64,000 nucleotides of DNA from VRUE01 sp033856275 (GCA_033856275.1 JAWVFJ010000013.1:1-64000); one strand, 5' to 3'. Counted from the first letter of the stretch, positions 8,214-16,144 are shown. Translations and numbers: made by a program. The notes: generated from the sequence alone by a model not told the origin.

Positions 8214-9302
8214 TCAGCGCAACTGACCCACCTCCCAAACGAAGCAACCCAGCTCGCGCGCCAGGGCGATCCTGACCACGTTGCCGGGCTTGCCCCGGGT
8301 CATCCGCAATCATGTCCACCGCTGGTGCAGACGACGCTGGGCCCGCCAGCCGATCTGCACCGCCCGGGGGTCGGCGCCTTGCTGGCGGCGCTTGAGCCTG
8401 GCGCCCACCCGCGGGCGGTGGCGGTAGTGCTGTGCCGCCTCGACCAGCAGCCGGCGAGCATGGGGCGATCCGGCCTTGGTGATCGGTCCGCGTCGGACGC
8501 GCTCTCCCGAGGAGTGCTCGGAGGGCACGATGCCGAAATAGGCCACCAGCGAGGAGGGGTGCTCGAAGCGCCGCAGGTCGCCGGCCTCCGCGCAGAGCCC
8601 GAGTGCGGTCAGCGTGTCGACCCCGCGCAGACAGCGCAGGCGGGCGACCGTCTGCGCCCAGGGAGAGGAGGCCCATGCCTGCTCGATCGAGCGCTCCAGA
8701 ACCCTGCGGCGCTGTTCGAGGCTCCTTACCGCGCACAGATAGTCGCCCATGACCGTGCCGGAGGGGGCATCGGCGAACTCGATTCCCTCCAGCCAGTCCC
8801 AGTGGGCCTGCGTCCAGGCGCCGCCAGGCCCTTCCCAGTACAGCTCGCGACGCAGCAGGAACTTGGTCACCCGGTGGCGGGCGCGCATCAGGTCGACCCG
8901 GATCGCCTCCCGGCAGCGGATGAGGTCGCGGAAGCACTCTTCTTCGACGCTCGGCACCCGCACGAAGGACAGCTGGCCGGCGAGCAGCAAGCGGGCCAGC
9001 CGCTCGGCGTCGATGCGGTCGGTCTTCACCCGATCTCCCGGCGCCCGGGGGATCAATCCCGGCGAGCAGACGCGTACGTCCAGGCCGCGCTCCCTCGCCC
9101 CTCGCGCGAGGCCGTAGCCGGTCGGCCCGGCCTCATAGACCGCGAGAAGGGGAGCCGGAAGTCCTGCAAGGAACTCAAGCGCCTCGCGGGGCCGGCCGCT
9201 CAATCGCCGGGAGCGCAGCTCCCCCGACCGGGGGTCGAGAACGCAGGCTTGGGTCTGCGTGGCGTGAACATCCAACCCGACCACGCTTTTAGGCTGGGCC
9301 AT
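8214..9302 (-). pseudogene. IS110-family transposase with in-frame TGA
   Basis: DEDD-type transposase with a serine active site. From ATG 9302 (ribosome site GGGAGG seven bases upstream) it reads MAQPKSVVGLDVHATQ with the first catalytic Asp, YEAGPTGYGLA with Glu, and KTDRIDAERLARLL with the Asp pair. The C-terminal Transposase_20 domain follows (LRGVDTLTALGLCAEAGD, then KAGSPHARRLLVEAAQHY with the Ser). An in-frame TGA at 8312-8310 stops translation. Reading on past it in the same frame gives LRMTRGKPGNVVRIALAREL and a natural stop at 8216-8214. The last 31 residues are thus lost by a point change such as CGA or TGG to TGA. All catalytic residues lie before the stop, so residual function cannot be excluded. 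Confidence 0.85.
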
Positions 9303-9408
9303 GTCGGCACCTCCCATGATTGGGGTGTCGGCCGCAGGCCTTTCCTGCGGCCCAGTCCCCGCGCTGTCATGTGCGGGGTGCCGACCTACCTACCGCTGGA
9401 GTCGGTCG
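9303..9408 (-). ncRNA. Candidate IS110 bridge-RNA leader
   Basis: Structured leader directly upstream of the transposase. GGTGCCGAC (9377-9385) and GTCGGCACC (9303-9311) form a perfect 9-bp closing stem enclosing two hairpins: GCCGCAGG/CCTGCGGC (9331-9351, loop CCTTT) and CCCCGC/GCGGGG (9357-9378). A further CCGACC/GGTCGG pairing can form 5' of them on the minus strand. The unpaired-side segment GGTAGGTCGG (minus strand of 9381-9390) is identical to part of the flanking repeat at 9458-9467, as a target guide would be. In IS110 proper the bridge RNA lies upstream of the transposase. The ends are estimated. A regulatory 5' UTR is the alternative. Confidence 0.5.
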
Positions 9409-9442
9409 GTTCTCTCCATATGGTCTTGACAAGCGCTCTCGC

Positions 9443-9470
9443 GGCGCTGGATTGGCGGGTAGGTCGGGGG
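9443..9470 (+). repeat. IS-flanking repeat, copy 1 (possible IS110 target)
   Basis: GGCGCTGGATTGGCGGGTAG followed by GTCGGGGG. A second copy in inverse orientation lies at 16170-16198 and differs by one substitution and one extra T; the last 17 bases are identical. The copy sits immediately beyond the right end of the IS110-like element. A repeated sequence of this kind is a plausible insertion target. Confidence 0.55.
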
Positions 9471-9526
9471 AGTGAAAGGCGGGCCAGCACCGATCGCAGC
9501 CAATCGATGGCACAGGGTCGCCGCAA

Positions 9527-9820
9527 TTGGTTAGGTTCTGCGGAGTGCATCCAAAAACCGAACTTCTCAGCAGGCTCAGCGAGGCTCTAACGCGAGGCCA
9601 AGATGGCTTCACCGAGGATGAGCTGGCCCTCACCTACGGGGAGGTTTTCAAGATGCTGATTCAGGCCCAGCTCGGGGAGTTGATCCTTGAGGGAAGGCTC
9701 AATCTCAAGGTCACGGACGAGACGGTCCTCTACACGATCGCGAAGAACGGACAGGGCTCAGACGAGGCTGTGCCGCTCGAAACGCTGATCGAAAACGTGA
9801 GAAGCGCGGAAGGTCAGTAG
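9527..9820 (+). CDS. Hypothetical protein, 97 aa
   Basis: Not recognised. A TTG at 9527 or a GTG at 9545 could start it; the latter gives VHPKTELLSRLSEALTRG. It is helical and acidic with LTYGEVFKMLIQAQLGELIL and ends SAEGQ. It resembles a small winged-helix or dimerisation module in layout, but no motif proves that. It lies in the island between the IS110 flank and the peptide/regulator unit, with codons less G/C-biased at the third position than the chromosome around the island. Confidence 0.55.
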   Translation: MVRFCGVHPKTELLSRLSEALTRGQDGFTEDELALTYGEVFKMLIQAQLGELILEGRLNLKVTDETVLYTIAKNGQGSDEAVPLETLIENVRSAEGQ

Positions 9821-9873
9821 GGCTCAGCTTGTTCTCGCGACTGCTCCGAAAGCTCCACAAGTTCGAAAAGTAG

Positions 9874-9915
9874 CGAGGCCGGTCTCGCTCGCAGGGCGAT
9901 CCAAGACCGGCCTCG
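9874..9915 (-). terminator. Terminator hairpin for the small peptide gene
   Basis: Perfect 12-bp stem CGAGGCCGGTCT (9874-9885) and AGACCGGCCTCG (9904-9915) with an 18-base loop. Read on the minus strand it begins 9 bases after the stop of the 19-residue peptide frame and is followed by CTACTTTTCG, a short T-run. It could also serve the plus-strand gene ending at 9820. Confidence 0.6.
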
Positions 9916-9924
9916 GGCGGTTGC

Positions 9925-9984
9925 CTAGCGGTTCTTAACGACCATTAGCAACGGCGCGACGGCGCTCACTTTCGTGATCGTCAC
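9925..9984 (-). CDS. Free-standing 19-residue peptide gene
   Basis: GTG 9984 to TAG 9925 encodes MTITKVSAVAPLLMVVKNR. A near-ideal ribosome site GGAGGAGG sits 8 bases before the start, and a strong terminator hairpin follows the stop by 9 bases. It therefore looks like a complete transcription unit rather than a chance frame. The peptide has a basic residue at each end and a hydrophobic core (VSAVAPLLMVV), like a secreted signal or membrane-active peptide. It diverges from the winged-helix regulator at 10160, with a 27-bp repeated motif in between. A leader peptide or short toxin are alternatives. Confidence 0.45.
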   Translation of the reverse strand: MTITKVSAVAPLLMVVKNR

Positions 9985-10050
9985 CGGACTCACCTCCTCC
10001 CGTGTCGTCGCCCCGGCACAACGCTGGGGACGGGAGGCAATGGTCCCGAA

Positions 10051-10077
10051 AAATCTGAGCGCCCGAAATTTTGGGAC
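10051..10077 (+). promoter_or_regulatory. 27-bp repeated motif, copy 1, before regulator gene
   Basis: Begins AAATCTGAGCGC and ends GGGAC. Copy 2 at 10797-10823 matches at 22 of 27 positions. This copy also lies in a hairpin, GGTCCC (10042-10047) with GGGACC (10073-10078). It sits 83 bases before the regulator at 10160 and about 70 bases before the divergent peptide gene. It may be the operator of the adjacent winged-helix protein. Confidence 0.5.
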
Positions 10078-10159
10078 CGGGGGAAAGAACCGGGAGCTAG
10101 GAGGGCTTAACCTCTATCTCTATCGAGTGCCCAGAAAACTTTGACTGAAGGGATCAGCC

Positions 10160-10798
10160 TTGGCAGAGGAAGCAACGGCGCCACGTAAGCCGCCAGGAGA
10201 ACGGAAACGCGAGATAGGCGATGCGGTCGCCTATGCCTTGGGCAATGCGATACGGAACGTGGCGCTGGCGGTGCTTGCCGAGGGCAAGCGGAGCAAGAGC
10301 GAACTCGCCAAGATCACGGGGATCGACCTCAGGACCATGAGCCACCACGTTGATGAACTGTATGAGTGCGGGTGCATCGAAGACGCCGGCAGCGTCAAGA
10401 AAGGGAACGTAACTGAGCGCTTCTACCGCACAGTCATCCTGCCCTACATCACTGATGAGGCGTATCGAAATATGACCCCAGAGGAACGCCGTGATGTAAA
10501 TGGTGTGACGGTTCAGTCGATCCTTACGGAGACCCTTGCCTCATTTCGAGCCGGAAAGATGGAGCCGGACGAGCAGCTTTGGCTTCTTTGGGATGCGTTG
10601 AATCTCGACGTTCGAGGCAAAGAAGAGGTGGCCGAGGAGCTAGCTGAATCCTACGAGCGAATCCAAGCAATACACGGCCGAGCTACCAATCGTCTTTGTG
10701 AGTCAGGTGAGACTGGAACGATGAGCATTGTGACTTTGACTAGCTTCGAGCGGGGAAGAAATAAACACCCGGCTCAAAGCTACGCACCTCCCAGTTAA
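10160..10798 (+). CDS. Winged-helix (ArsR-like) transcriptional regulator
   Basis: A 212-residue DNA-binding protein. TTG start at 10160, with GAAGGGA as ribosome site. After a basic N-terminus (PRKPPGERKREIGD) comes a helix-turn-helix: LAVLAEGKRSKSELAKITGI then DLRTMSHHVDELYECGCIE, followed by a wing (VKKGNVTERFYRT). The C-terminal half is helical, with an acidic DEQLWLLWDALNLD segment suited to dimerisation or sensing. No metal-binding Cys cluster was seen. The 27-bp motif occurs before the gene and directly at its stop, which suggests autoregulation and control of the next regulator. A/T-richer codons mark it as part of the island. Confidence 0.75.
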   Translation: MAEEATAPRKPPGERKREIGDAVAYALGNAIRNVALAVLAEGKRSKSELAKITGIDLRTMSHHVDELYECGCIEDAGSVKKGNVTERFYRTVILPYITDEAYRNMTPEERRDVNGVTVQSILTETLASFRAGKMEPDEQLWLLWDALNLDVRGKEEVAEELAESYERIQAIHGRATNRLCESGETGTMSIVTLTSFERGRNKHPAQSYAPPS

Positions 10799-10823
10799 AT
10801 CTGAGCGCTCGTATTTACGGGAC
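10797..10823 (+). promoter_or_regulatory. 27-bp repeated motif, copy 2
   Basis: Begins AAATCTGAGCGCTCG and ends ACGGGAC, starting inside the stop codon of the regulator at 10160-10798. It precedes the second winged-helix gene, as copy 1 precedes the first. The shared core AAATCTGAGCGC-Y-CG with the distal GGGAC is the conserved part. Confidence 0.5.
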
Positions 10824-10880
10824 TTAAGAAGTAAGTATGGACTTTACCGTTCCGATCTGAAACCTTCCAGCAATCAGCAC
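10824..10880 (-). CDS. Possible 18-residue peptide frame
   Basis: GTG 10880 to TAA 10824 reads MLIAGRFQIGTVKSILTS, with AAAGGAG five bases upstream as ribosome site. Its stop abuts copy 2 of the 27-bp motif. No terminator follows, so support is weaker than for the 19-residue frame at 9925-9984. Confidence 0.25.
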   Translation of the reverse strand: MLIAGRFQIGTVKSILTS

Positions 10881-11052
10881 TACCACTCCTTTGGTCGTCA
10901 GTGATCGAAGAAGTGACCAGTGCTGGATGCCCCGGGCGACTTTACGACTTGCGAATCTGCGGTCGTCCGGGGCGCAAACCAGTCACATGCACTTACACCA
11001 CACTTCCACCCAGCAGCGCGCCGCCACCCGTCTCCCAACAACTTGGCGGCGT

Positions 11053-11361
11053 ATGCCTGCGCAGCTAGATCTGCCCGAGGGCACTGCGGGCAGTGGGACA
11101 GATGGGACCGGGCGCCTCTCTCAAGTCAGCGTCCGGTCCCATATCCACGAGGCAAAGAACGCGATCGTCGCGGAGATGCAAAAGCTGGATCGTCCCGTGA
11201 CCTCCAAGGAGCTTTACGCGAGGTTGGACCGTGCCTGGTCGCTTAAGGCGATCGAGTACCACCTTTCCTCGCTCGTCAAGACGAAAGTTGTGGGTCTAGT
11301 CATCGGTCCCGAACTCCGCTTCCGTCGGTTGGACCGCGACATACCACCAGAGAACCAGTAA
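11053..11361 (+). CDS. Small helix-turn-helix protein
   Basis: About 102 residues from the ATG at 11053; an open frame extends back to GTG 10891, but that extension is Arg/Thr-rich and not protein-like. The core SHIHEAKNAIVAEMQKLD then PVTSKELYARLDRAWSLKAI and EYHLSSLVKTKVVGLV is a winged-helix layout (helix, turn, recognition helix, wing). A Gly/Thr-rich linker precedes it. It is placed between the first regulator and the large secreted protein, 30 bases before the latter, so it may control that gene. The start is uncertain. Confidence 0.6.
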   Translation: MPAQLDLPEGTAGSGTDGTGRLSQVSVRSHIHEAKNAIVAEMQKLDRPVTSKELYARLDRAWSLKAIEYHLSSLVKTKVVGLVIGPELRFRRLDRDIPPENQ

Positions 11362-11390
11362 CCAACGATTCAGGGGAGGAACTAATCATC

Positions 11391-14300
11391 GTGACGGTAA
11401 ATGTTGGAAGACGCGCTCGCGCGTCACTAAGAATGGCGGGGGTGCGCCGACTCGGCGTCATTCTTGCCGCGCTCGCATTCATCCTCGTTTGCCTAGTGGC
11501 TACTGCCTCCGCAGATGAGTCCTCGACAGCCCAGGAAATGCCAGCTCCGTCAGGTGCTGCCATGCAGGCGGCAGAAGGAGAAGACTTCGCTTCCCGACTG
11601 ACCGATCCCAAAGCCGCAGCTCAGTTGCCGCACCAGAACTTGGATCGTGCGGGAGCCCTGGACCTGATGGAAGCCGTCTTCGGCACGGAGCTTCAAAGTC
11701 CAGCGGGGCCGTTTGACGATCTGCGCGTCGAAAAGTTCCTCTCCAATAACGTCGCCGTGATCCCCACAGGAGGCCAGCCGGCAGCCGGGGGGATTGAAGT
11801 CGGGGAAACCGCCGCCCAGGCAGGCTACGAAGGTCCGACCGTCCTCGAGTCCACGCTTCCCCTGCGTGTCAACGGCACAGCACCCAGCGACGCGGTTGAT
11901 CTCGGCCTTGAACGGGCCGAAGGCGAAATCCAACCCGCCAACCCCCTCGCCGAAGTCAGCATCCCGGAGGAACTGGGTGAAGGGATCGAGATTCCGGGCA
12001 AGGGAATCGAAGTCGAACTCGTAGACGCTGCGGAAGACCGCAGCCCGTCGATCATCGACCAGAGCGTCGCGGCCTACCCCAACATCGCTCCGGACACTAG
12101 CTTCGCCATCGCGCCCGCTCCTACGGGCTTCGAGACGATGACGATTCTCCAGTCTGCGGATTCCCCCACGAGCCAAACCTTCCGCCTCTACTTGCCCGAT
12201 GGCGCGACACTCCAAGAGACCTTTGAAGGCGGGGCTATCGTCACGCGCGAAGGGGACACGCTGCTAGAAATCGCCAGCCCGACCGCGATCGACGCGACCG
12301 GCGCAGAAGTGCCGGTAAGCCTGTCGGTCTCTGGGGACTCGGTGAAGATCGAAGCATCGCCAACGGCGTCCAGCAGCTTTCCGATCTTGGTGGACCCGAC
12401 CTACACCTACAACTGGTACGGCGGCCACACCACGGGCGCCATTGCTGACTGGAAAAGCGAAGTCGGCACAAGCGCCCTCACCACCAGCACAAAAGCCGGA
12501 TGCTTTGACGGCTGCGTAGACGAACTCACCGGCAAGGAAGGACTCGATGTCTTCGCTAAAAAAGGCGGGACGATTCCGGCCGGCGGCGGAGGAACGTGGA
12601 GCTACTTCGTTCCTCGCTACGCCTCTGACATCGCTACGTACGGCACCCCGCCGCAGAGCTTTGTCACCAGCATGGTCCTCCAGGACGTGGCGTTTTGGTC
12701 CGGCGGACACGAACGTTCTTACCTACCCGCATTCGTCAGTGGCATCTACGACCCAATTGGGGCCAAATACACGAGCGTGCTGATCCAAGGCGGCACCAGC
12801 AACCTCACCAACCTGACCACGACATATACCTACGGCTATGGCGGCAATGAAAACGCTAAGCAGGCTGTGGGTGCCCAGCTCTACGCGGGCGAAGCGCACA
12901 CGATGGGCGAATACCGCGAGTTGTACGTGGGCCAGGCCACCATTGAACTCGGCGACAGCGGCAAACCGACGTGGGGCGCTCCTACACCTTCGATCGAAGG
13001 TTGGGTGAACAGCAAACCGACCTCGCCCATCAACTTCACCCTCAGCGATGCGGGCCTGGGCGTGGGGTCGATCTGGGTGCGGGAAGCTGGCGTGACCGAC
13101 CATCACAAAGGCTGGACGACCTCGATTAGCTGCGCAAGCACGCCTACCGAACCATGCCCGCGGACGTGGAAATCGGGCGAAGCCGGTAAGCCCGCCCTGA
13201 CCTACGATCCTTCGACCCTGCCGCAGGGAGAAGACTCCCTCGAACTGACAGGGTCAGACGTAGCGAGCAATGAATCAACGACTCAGAAAATCAAAGTCAA
13301 GGTTGACCACACCCCGCCTGCTATCGCGCTCAGCGGCAGCATGACCGAACAGGCCACGATCGGCACAAGCCGACCGCGCTACATCCTCACCACGAGCAAC
13401 ACAGACGGCATCGAAGCAGCTCCGCAGTCCGGCGTGGTCAGCACCGAAATCACCATCGACGGCAAAAAAGTCGATTCAACCGCCGCCGGCTGCGCAACCA
13501 AGAACTGCTCGGTCAATCGGGGTTGGGCGCTTGAATCGAGCGCTTATTCCGTTGGCAAACACGTCGTTGTCGCCAAGGCGACCGATGGCGTTGGTCTGAC
13601 TACGGAAAAAACGCTCAACATCGAAATCCAGAAAGACACGGCGAAACCGACCATCGAAAACTTCGGCTCGCTTTACAACGCGCCGGATGGCTGGGTTGAA
13701 CAGAAAACCTATGAATTCGGCATCAACGCCTGGGACAAAGGCTACGGCGTCACCGCGCTCGAATTCAAGATGGACGGCGCGGTCGTCAAATCAGCCAAAA
13801 CCGCGTGCCCCAACGGGGGATGCACCGAATGGCTCAACGTCGCCATCAACATGGCGAGCTACAAAGGCGGGGCTCACACGGCGGCGATTGTCGCCACCGA
13901 TGGCGCCGGCAACGTGACAACGGAAACGTGGACCGTCAACGTCAACCCCAAAGGCGAAGTCAGCGCGGCTGAAGCGATCAACACGCTGAAAGCCGTCGAT
14001 GCGACCGGCGGCACTCAGGTCGTAACACCATCATCCGAATTGGTCGAATCCGCAGAGGCCGAAGAAGGCAATATGCCTGGTCTGAAACAAACTGGCACGG
14101 AACTGGTGAGTACTGGCACCGGAGCGGAAACCCTGATGACGACCAATCCATCGGGAATTGTCACGATTGAATCCGCCGAAGGCAGCATCAAAGTCGACCC
14201 GACGACCTCGATCAAATCAACATCGAGCGAAGTTACGGGCGGCTCCTCAGTTGCCGTTGCTGGCGGAGCCAGCGTCGATACGATCGCGAGGCCGATATAC

Positions 14301-15161
14301 GACGGTCTTATGACCTATCAAGAGATTCGCGACGCGACCGCCCCGCAGAACTACACGTGGGAAGTGTCTCTAAATGCGGGTCAATCGCTGAAAGCGGTCG
14401 ATTCAAAGCATGTGGCCATCTTCAACGAAGACGGCACACAGGCATTGGCGATCGCGGCAGAACCCTCGCATGATGCGACAGGTAAAGAAGTGCCGACCGA
14501 ACTAAGCGTGAGCGGCAAAGTCCTCACGTTGACCGTGAAACACGTTGGCGGAGGCTTCGTCTACCCCATCGTGGGCGGCCCGTCGTTCCATGCGAGCTAC
14601 GTTGAACCGGTCATCTACACGCCGCCGCCACCTCCGCCGCCCGAAGAAGGGATGACGAAAGCCGAAGCTGAAGCGATCATCAACAGTGAAGCTGTGTACC
14701 TGAGCATTTCAGCGCCGCAGTATGCGGGATGCCCCGAAACGGGGGAAGCCTGTGCCTCTAGCTCTGCGCCGTACAGAACGTACGCAGCCCCCGCCTGCTC
14801 GTCCCTTCCGTTGGTTGGATGCAGTGTTTGGGAAGAGAAGATAAAAGGCTTCTACTACTACAATTACTTGCAGGCATGGATGAGCAAACGCGCTCCGAAA
14901 TGCAGCCATCAAGCTGGCCCGACTTTTGCCGTGTCGGAGGACTATTGCAGTTGGGTTGGGCCAGATCATCAGCCTTACGGCAAACAGCCCGATGGGAGCA
15001 ACGGGTACCACATCACCTCGCAGGTACGATTCAATGTCAGTGCGCTTCAAGTGCAAACAACTAGCCAGAAGTACCTCACCATACGTATGTACGGTGATGG
15101 GAATGCCTACGTGACATCCTCACCGAACATATGCAATCCATCAAAACCCAGCTGCGCGTAA
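11391..15161 (+). CDS. Large secreted protein with Ig-like repeats
   Basis: 1256 residues. GTG 11391 with GGGGAGGA ten bases upstream. The signal peptide LGVILAALAFILVCLVATASA is followed by a mature chain with no transmembrane segment. The middle holds Ig-like modules introduced by VDHTPPAIALSGSM and QKDTAKPTIENFGSL, each ending in a KATDGVGLTT or VATDGAGNVTT strand. This arrangement recalls the N-terminal part of RHS-type surface proteins of soil Actinomycetota, but no YD repeats or RHS core follow. Instead a YTPPPPPPP hinge leads to a C-terminal domain of about 165 residues with eight cysteines. Codons strongly prefer GAA and AAA, unlike neighbours outside the island, which suggests transfer. 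Function unknown. Confidence 0.75.
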   Translation: MTVNVGRRARASLRMAGVRRLGVILAALAFILVCLVATASADESSTAQEMPAPSGAAMQAAEGEDFASRLTDPKAAAQLPHQNLDRAGALDLMEAVFGTELQSPAGPFDDLRVEKFLSNNVAVIPTGGQPAAGGIEVGETAAQAGYEGPTVLESTLPLRVNGTAPSDAVDLGLERAEGEIQPANPLAEVSIPEELGEGIEIPGKGIEVELVDAAEDRSPSIIDQSVAAYPNIAPDTSFAIAPAPTGFETMTILQSADSPTSQTFRLYLPDGATLQETFEGGAIVTREGDTLLEIASPTAIDATGAEVPVSLSVSGDSVKIEASPTASSSFPILVDPTYTYNWYGGHTTGAIADWKSEVGTSALTTSTKAGCFDGCVDELTGKEGLDVFAKKGGTIPAGGGGTWSYFVPRYASDIATYGTPPQSFVTSMVLQDVAFWSGGHERSYLPAFVSGIYDPIGAKYTSVLIQGGTSNLTNLTTTYTYGYGGNENAKQAVGAQLYAGEAHTMGEYRELYVGQATIELGDSGKPTWGAPTPSIEGWVNSKPTSPINFTLSDAGLGVGSIWVREAGVTDHHKGWTTSISCASTPTEPCPRTWKSGEAGKPALTYDPSTLPQGEDSLELTGSDVASNESTTQKIKVKVDHTPPAIALSGSMTEQATIGTSRPRYILTTSNTDGIEAAPQSGVVSTEITIDGKKVDSTAAGCATKNCSVNRGWALESSAYSVGKHVVVAKATDGVGLTTEKTLNIEIQKDTAKPTIENFGSLYNAPDGWVEQKTYEFGINAWDKGYGVTALEFKMDGAVVKSAKTACPNGGCTEWLNVAINMASYKGGAHTAAIVATDGAGNVTTETWTVNVNPKGEVSAAEAINTLKAVDATGGTQVVTPSSELVESAEAEEGNMPGLKQTGTELVSTGTGAETLMTTNPSGIVTIESAEGSIKVDPTTSIKSTSSEVTGGSSVAVAGGASVDTIARPIYDGLMTYQEIRDATAPQNYTWEVSLNAGQSLKAVDSKHVAIFNEDGTQALAIAAEPSHDATGKEVPTELSVSGKVLTLTVKHVGGGFVYPIVGGPSFHASYVEPVIYTPPPPPPPEEGMTKAEAEAIINSEAVYLSISAPQYAGCPETGEACASSSAPYRTYAAPACSSLPLVGCSVWEEKIKGFYYYNYLQAWMSKRAPKCSHQAGPTFAVSEDYCSWVGPDHQPYGKQPDGSNGYHITSQVRFNVSALQVQTTSQKYLTIRMYGDGNAYVTSSPNICNPSKPSCA

Positions 15162-15730
15162 CAACGCGACTCCGCATGCAGGCGACGGCCTTGGCCGTCG
15201 CCTGCATGGTCGTTGTGGGACTGGTGGCAGTTAGTGAAAGCAGAGGGGCAGCGTCGATCTTCGATCGGCCTCACGCCTTTCTTATTCAGGGTCGATCGGG
15301 GCAGTTTAAGTGGCGCGTAGTCACACACCGGACCCAGGAACGGGGCTCTGCCCACCGCCCGTGCCTTGATCTGTCCATTGACCAGAGGCCGAGCCCCATT
15401 TCTACGGCTCCCTTTTTCTCGCTTTGCGGCACTGTCTCGCCCTTTCCGTTGGCGGTGGCGATGGCCACGGACGAAAAGACGAAGGGCAAGACGCTTGTGG
15501 CTGTCGCGATTCCCAGGGAGGCGCGCCTGGTCCTCATGGACCTTGGCTCAGCGAGAAAGAGAAGTCTGTCCACAAAACTGCTGAGCAAGGCGAAGGCACA
15601 TGCGGCTCAGCTTGATCAATTCCGCTTTGCGTCCACCGTCGTCAGTGGCGCGCATTGCATCCAGCAACTTAAGACCTTTGATGCCAGCGGACGGCTCTTG
15701 ACCGATAGCGGCCGGCATTCATGTGTGTAG
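15131..15730 (+). CDS. Secreted hypothetical protein
   Basis: ATG 15131 overlaps the end of the large secreted protein by 31 bases; ATG 15176 is an alternative start. The N-terminus LRMQATALAVACMVVVGLVA is a signal peptide or anchor. The mature part has two or three cysteines (PCLDLS, SLCGTV, GAHCIQQL, HSCV) and a conserved-looking SIDQRPSP segment, with no known domain recognised. Position and overlap suggest expression together with the large protein, perhaps as an accessory. Confidence 0.6.
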   Translation: MQSIKTQLRVTTRLRMQATALAVACMVVVGLVAVSESRGAASIFDRPHAFLIQGRSGQFKWRVVTHRTQERGSAHRPCLDLSIDQRPSPISTAPFFSLCGTVSPFPLAVAMATDEKTKGKTLVAVAIPREARLVLMDLGSARKRSLSTKLLSKAKAHAAQLDQFRFASTVVSGAHCIQQLKTFDASGRLLTDSGRHSCV

Positions 15731-15784
15731 CCCGATGATTTGACGACGAGGTAGGACCATCACGGACCGATGGGCGGGGCTGCC

Positions 15785-16144
15785 TTAAGTCAGACTCTTA
15801 GCGCGAGCGGCAGTGAACGTACGCATGCTTGAACTAAATAGCAGTCCCGCTTGGCCCAAGGGAATGATTACCAGCAGTGCGTCACCAAAATTGCCGCCGC
15901 CAGCCTGAATGGCCAGGATGCTCAGCCCGGTCATGAGGGAAAGCGCAATCAAGATCCAACGGCAAGCCCGGCTACCTGCGAGCAGTCCGAATATCAACAG
16001 ACCCAAGATGATCGCGTTTGCGGGCTTCACGGAAACCGTCGTTGACGCGAAAAGGCTGGCGTCCACGTAGAACAAACCGAGCAAGGCGAGATACGCCCAG
16101 AAGGCGAAGGGATATCGCTGATTGAAATGCTCAAGACGGTTCAT
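15785..16144 (-). CDS. Small multi-pass membrane protein
   Basis: 119 residues with four predicted hydrophobic segments: FAFWAYLALLGLFYVDA, ANAIILGLLIFGLLAG, WILIALSLMTGLSILAI, and ALLVIIPLGQAGLLFSS. A short basic N-terminus and an Arg/Lys tail suggest both ends are cytoplasmic. No family was recognised. It lies on the opposite strand to its island neighbours. Confidence 0.6.
   Translation of the reverse strand: MNRLEHFNQRYPFAFWAYLALLGLFYVDASLFASTTVSVKPANAIILGLLIFGLLAGSRACRWILIALSLMTGLSILAIQAGGGNFGDALLVIIPLGQAGLLFSSSMRTFTAARAKSLT

Larger units (their letters stand above)
7899..9423 (-). mobile_element. IS110-family insertion sequence, degraded
   Basis: A single transposase gene of IS110 type lies between a 12-bp inverted pair, CATATGGAGAGA at 7899-7910 and TCTCTCCATATG at 9412-9423, 1525 bp apart. 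IS110 elements lack classical terminal repeats and target duplications, but the IS1111 subgroup has short subterminal inverted repeats, which would fit. The true ends therefore cannot be fixed from sequence and may lie outside these repeats. Both flanks of the gene are non-coding and rich in hairpins: about 300 bases downstream (7911-8213) and about 120 upstream (9303-9423). Confidence 0.7.

Noticed and set aside
8310..8312. TGA in the transposase as a selenocysteine codon
   Set aside because: No selenocysteine insertion element or selenoprotein family context; IS110 transposases have no selenocysteine at this place.
8079..9590. 503-residue plus-strand open frame
   Set aside because: It is antisense to the IS110 transposase and reads through the structured non-coding ends of the element.
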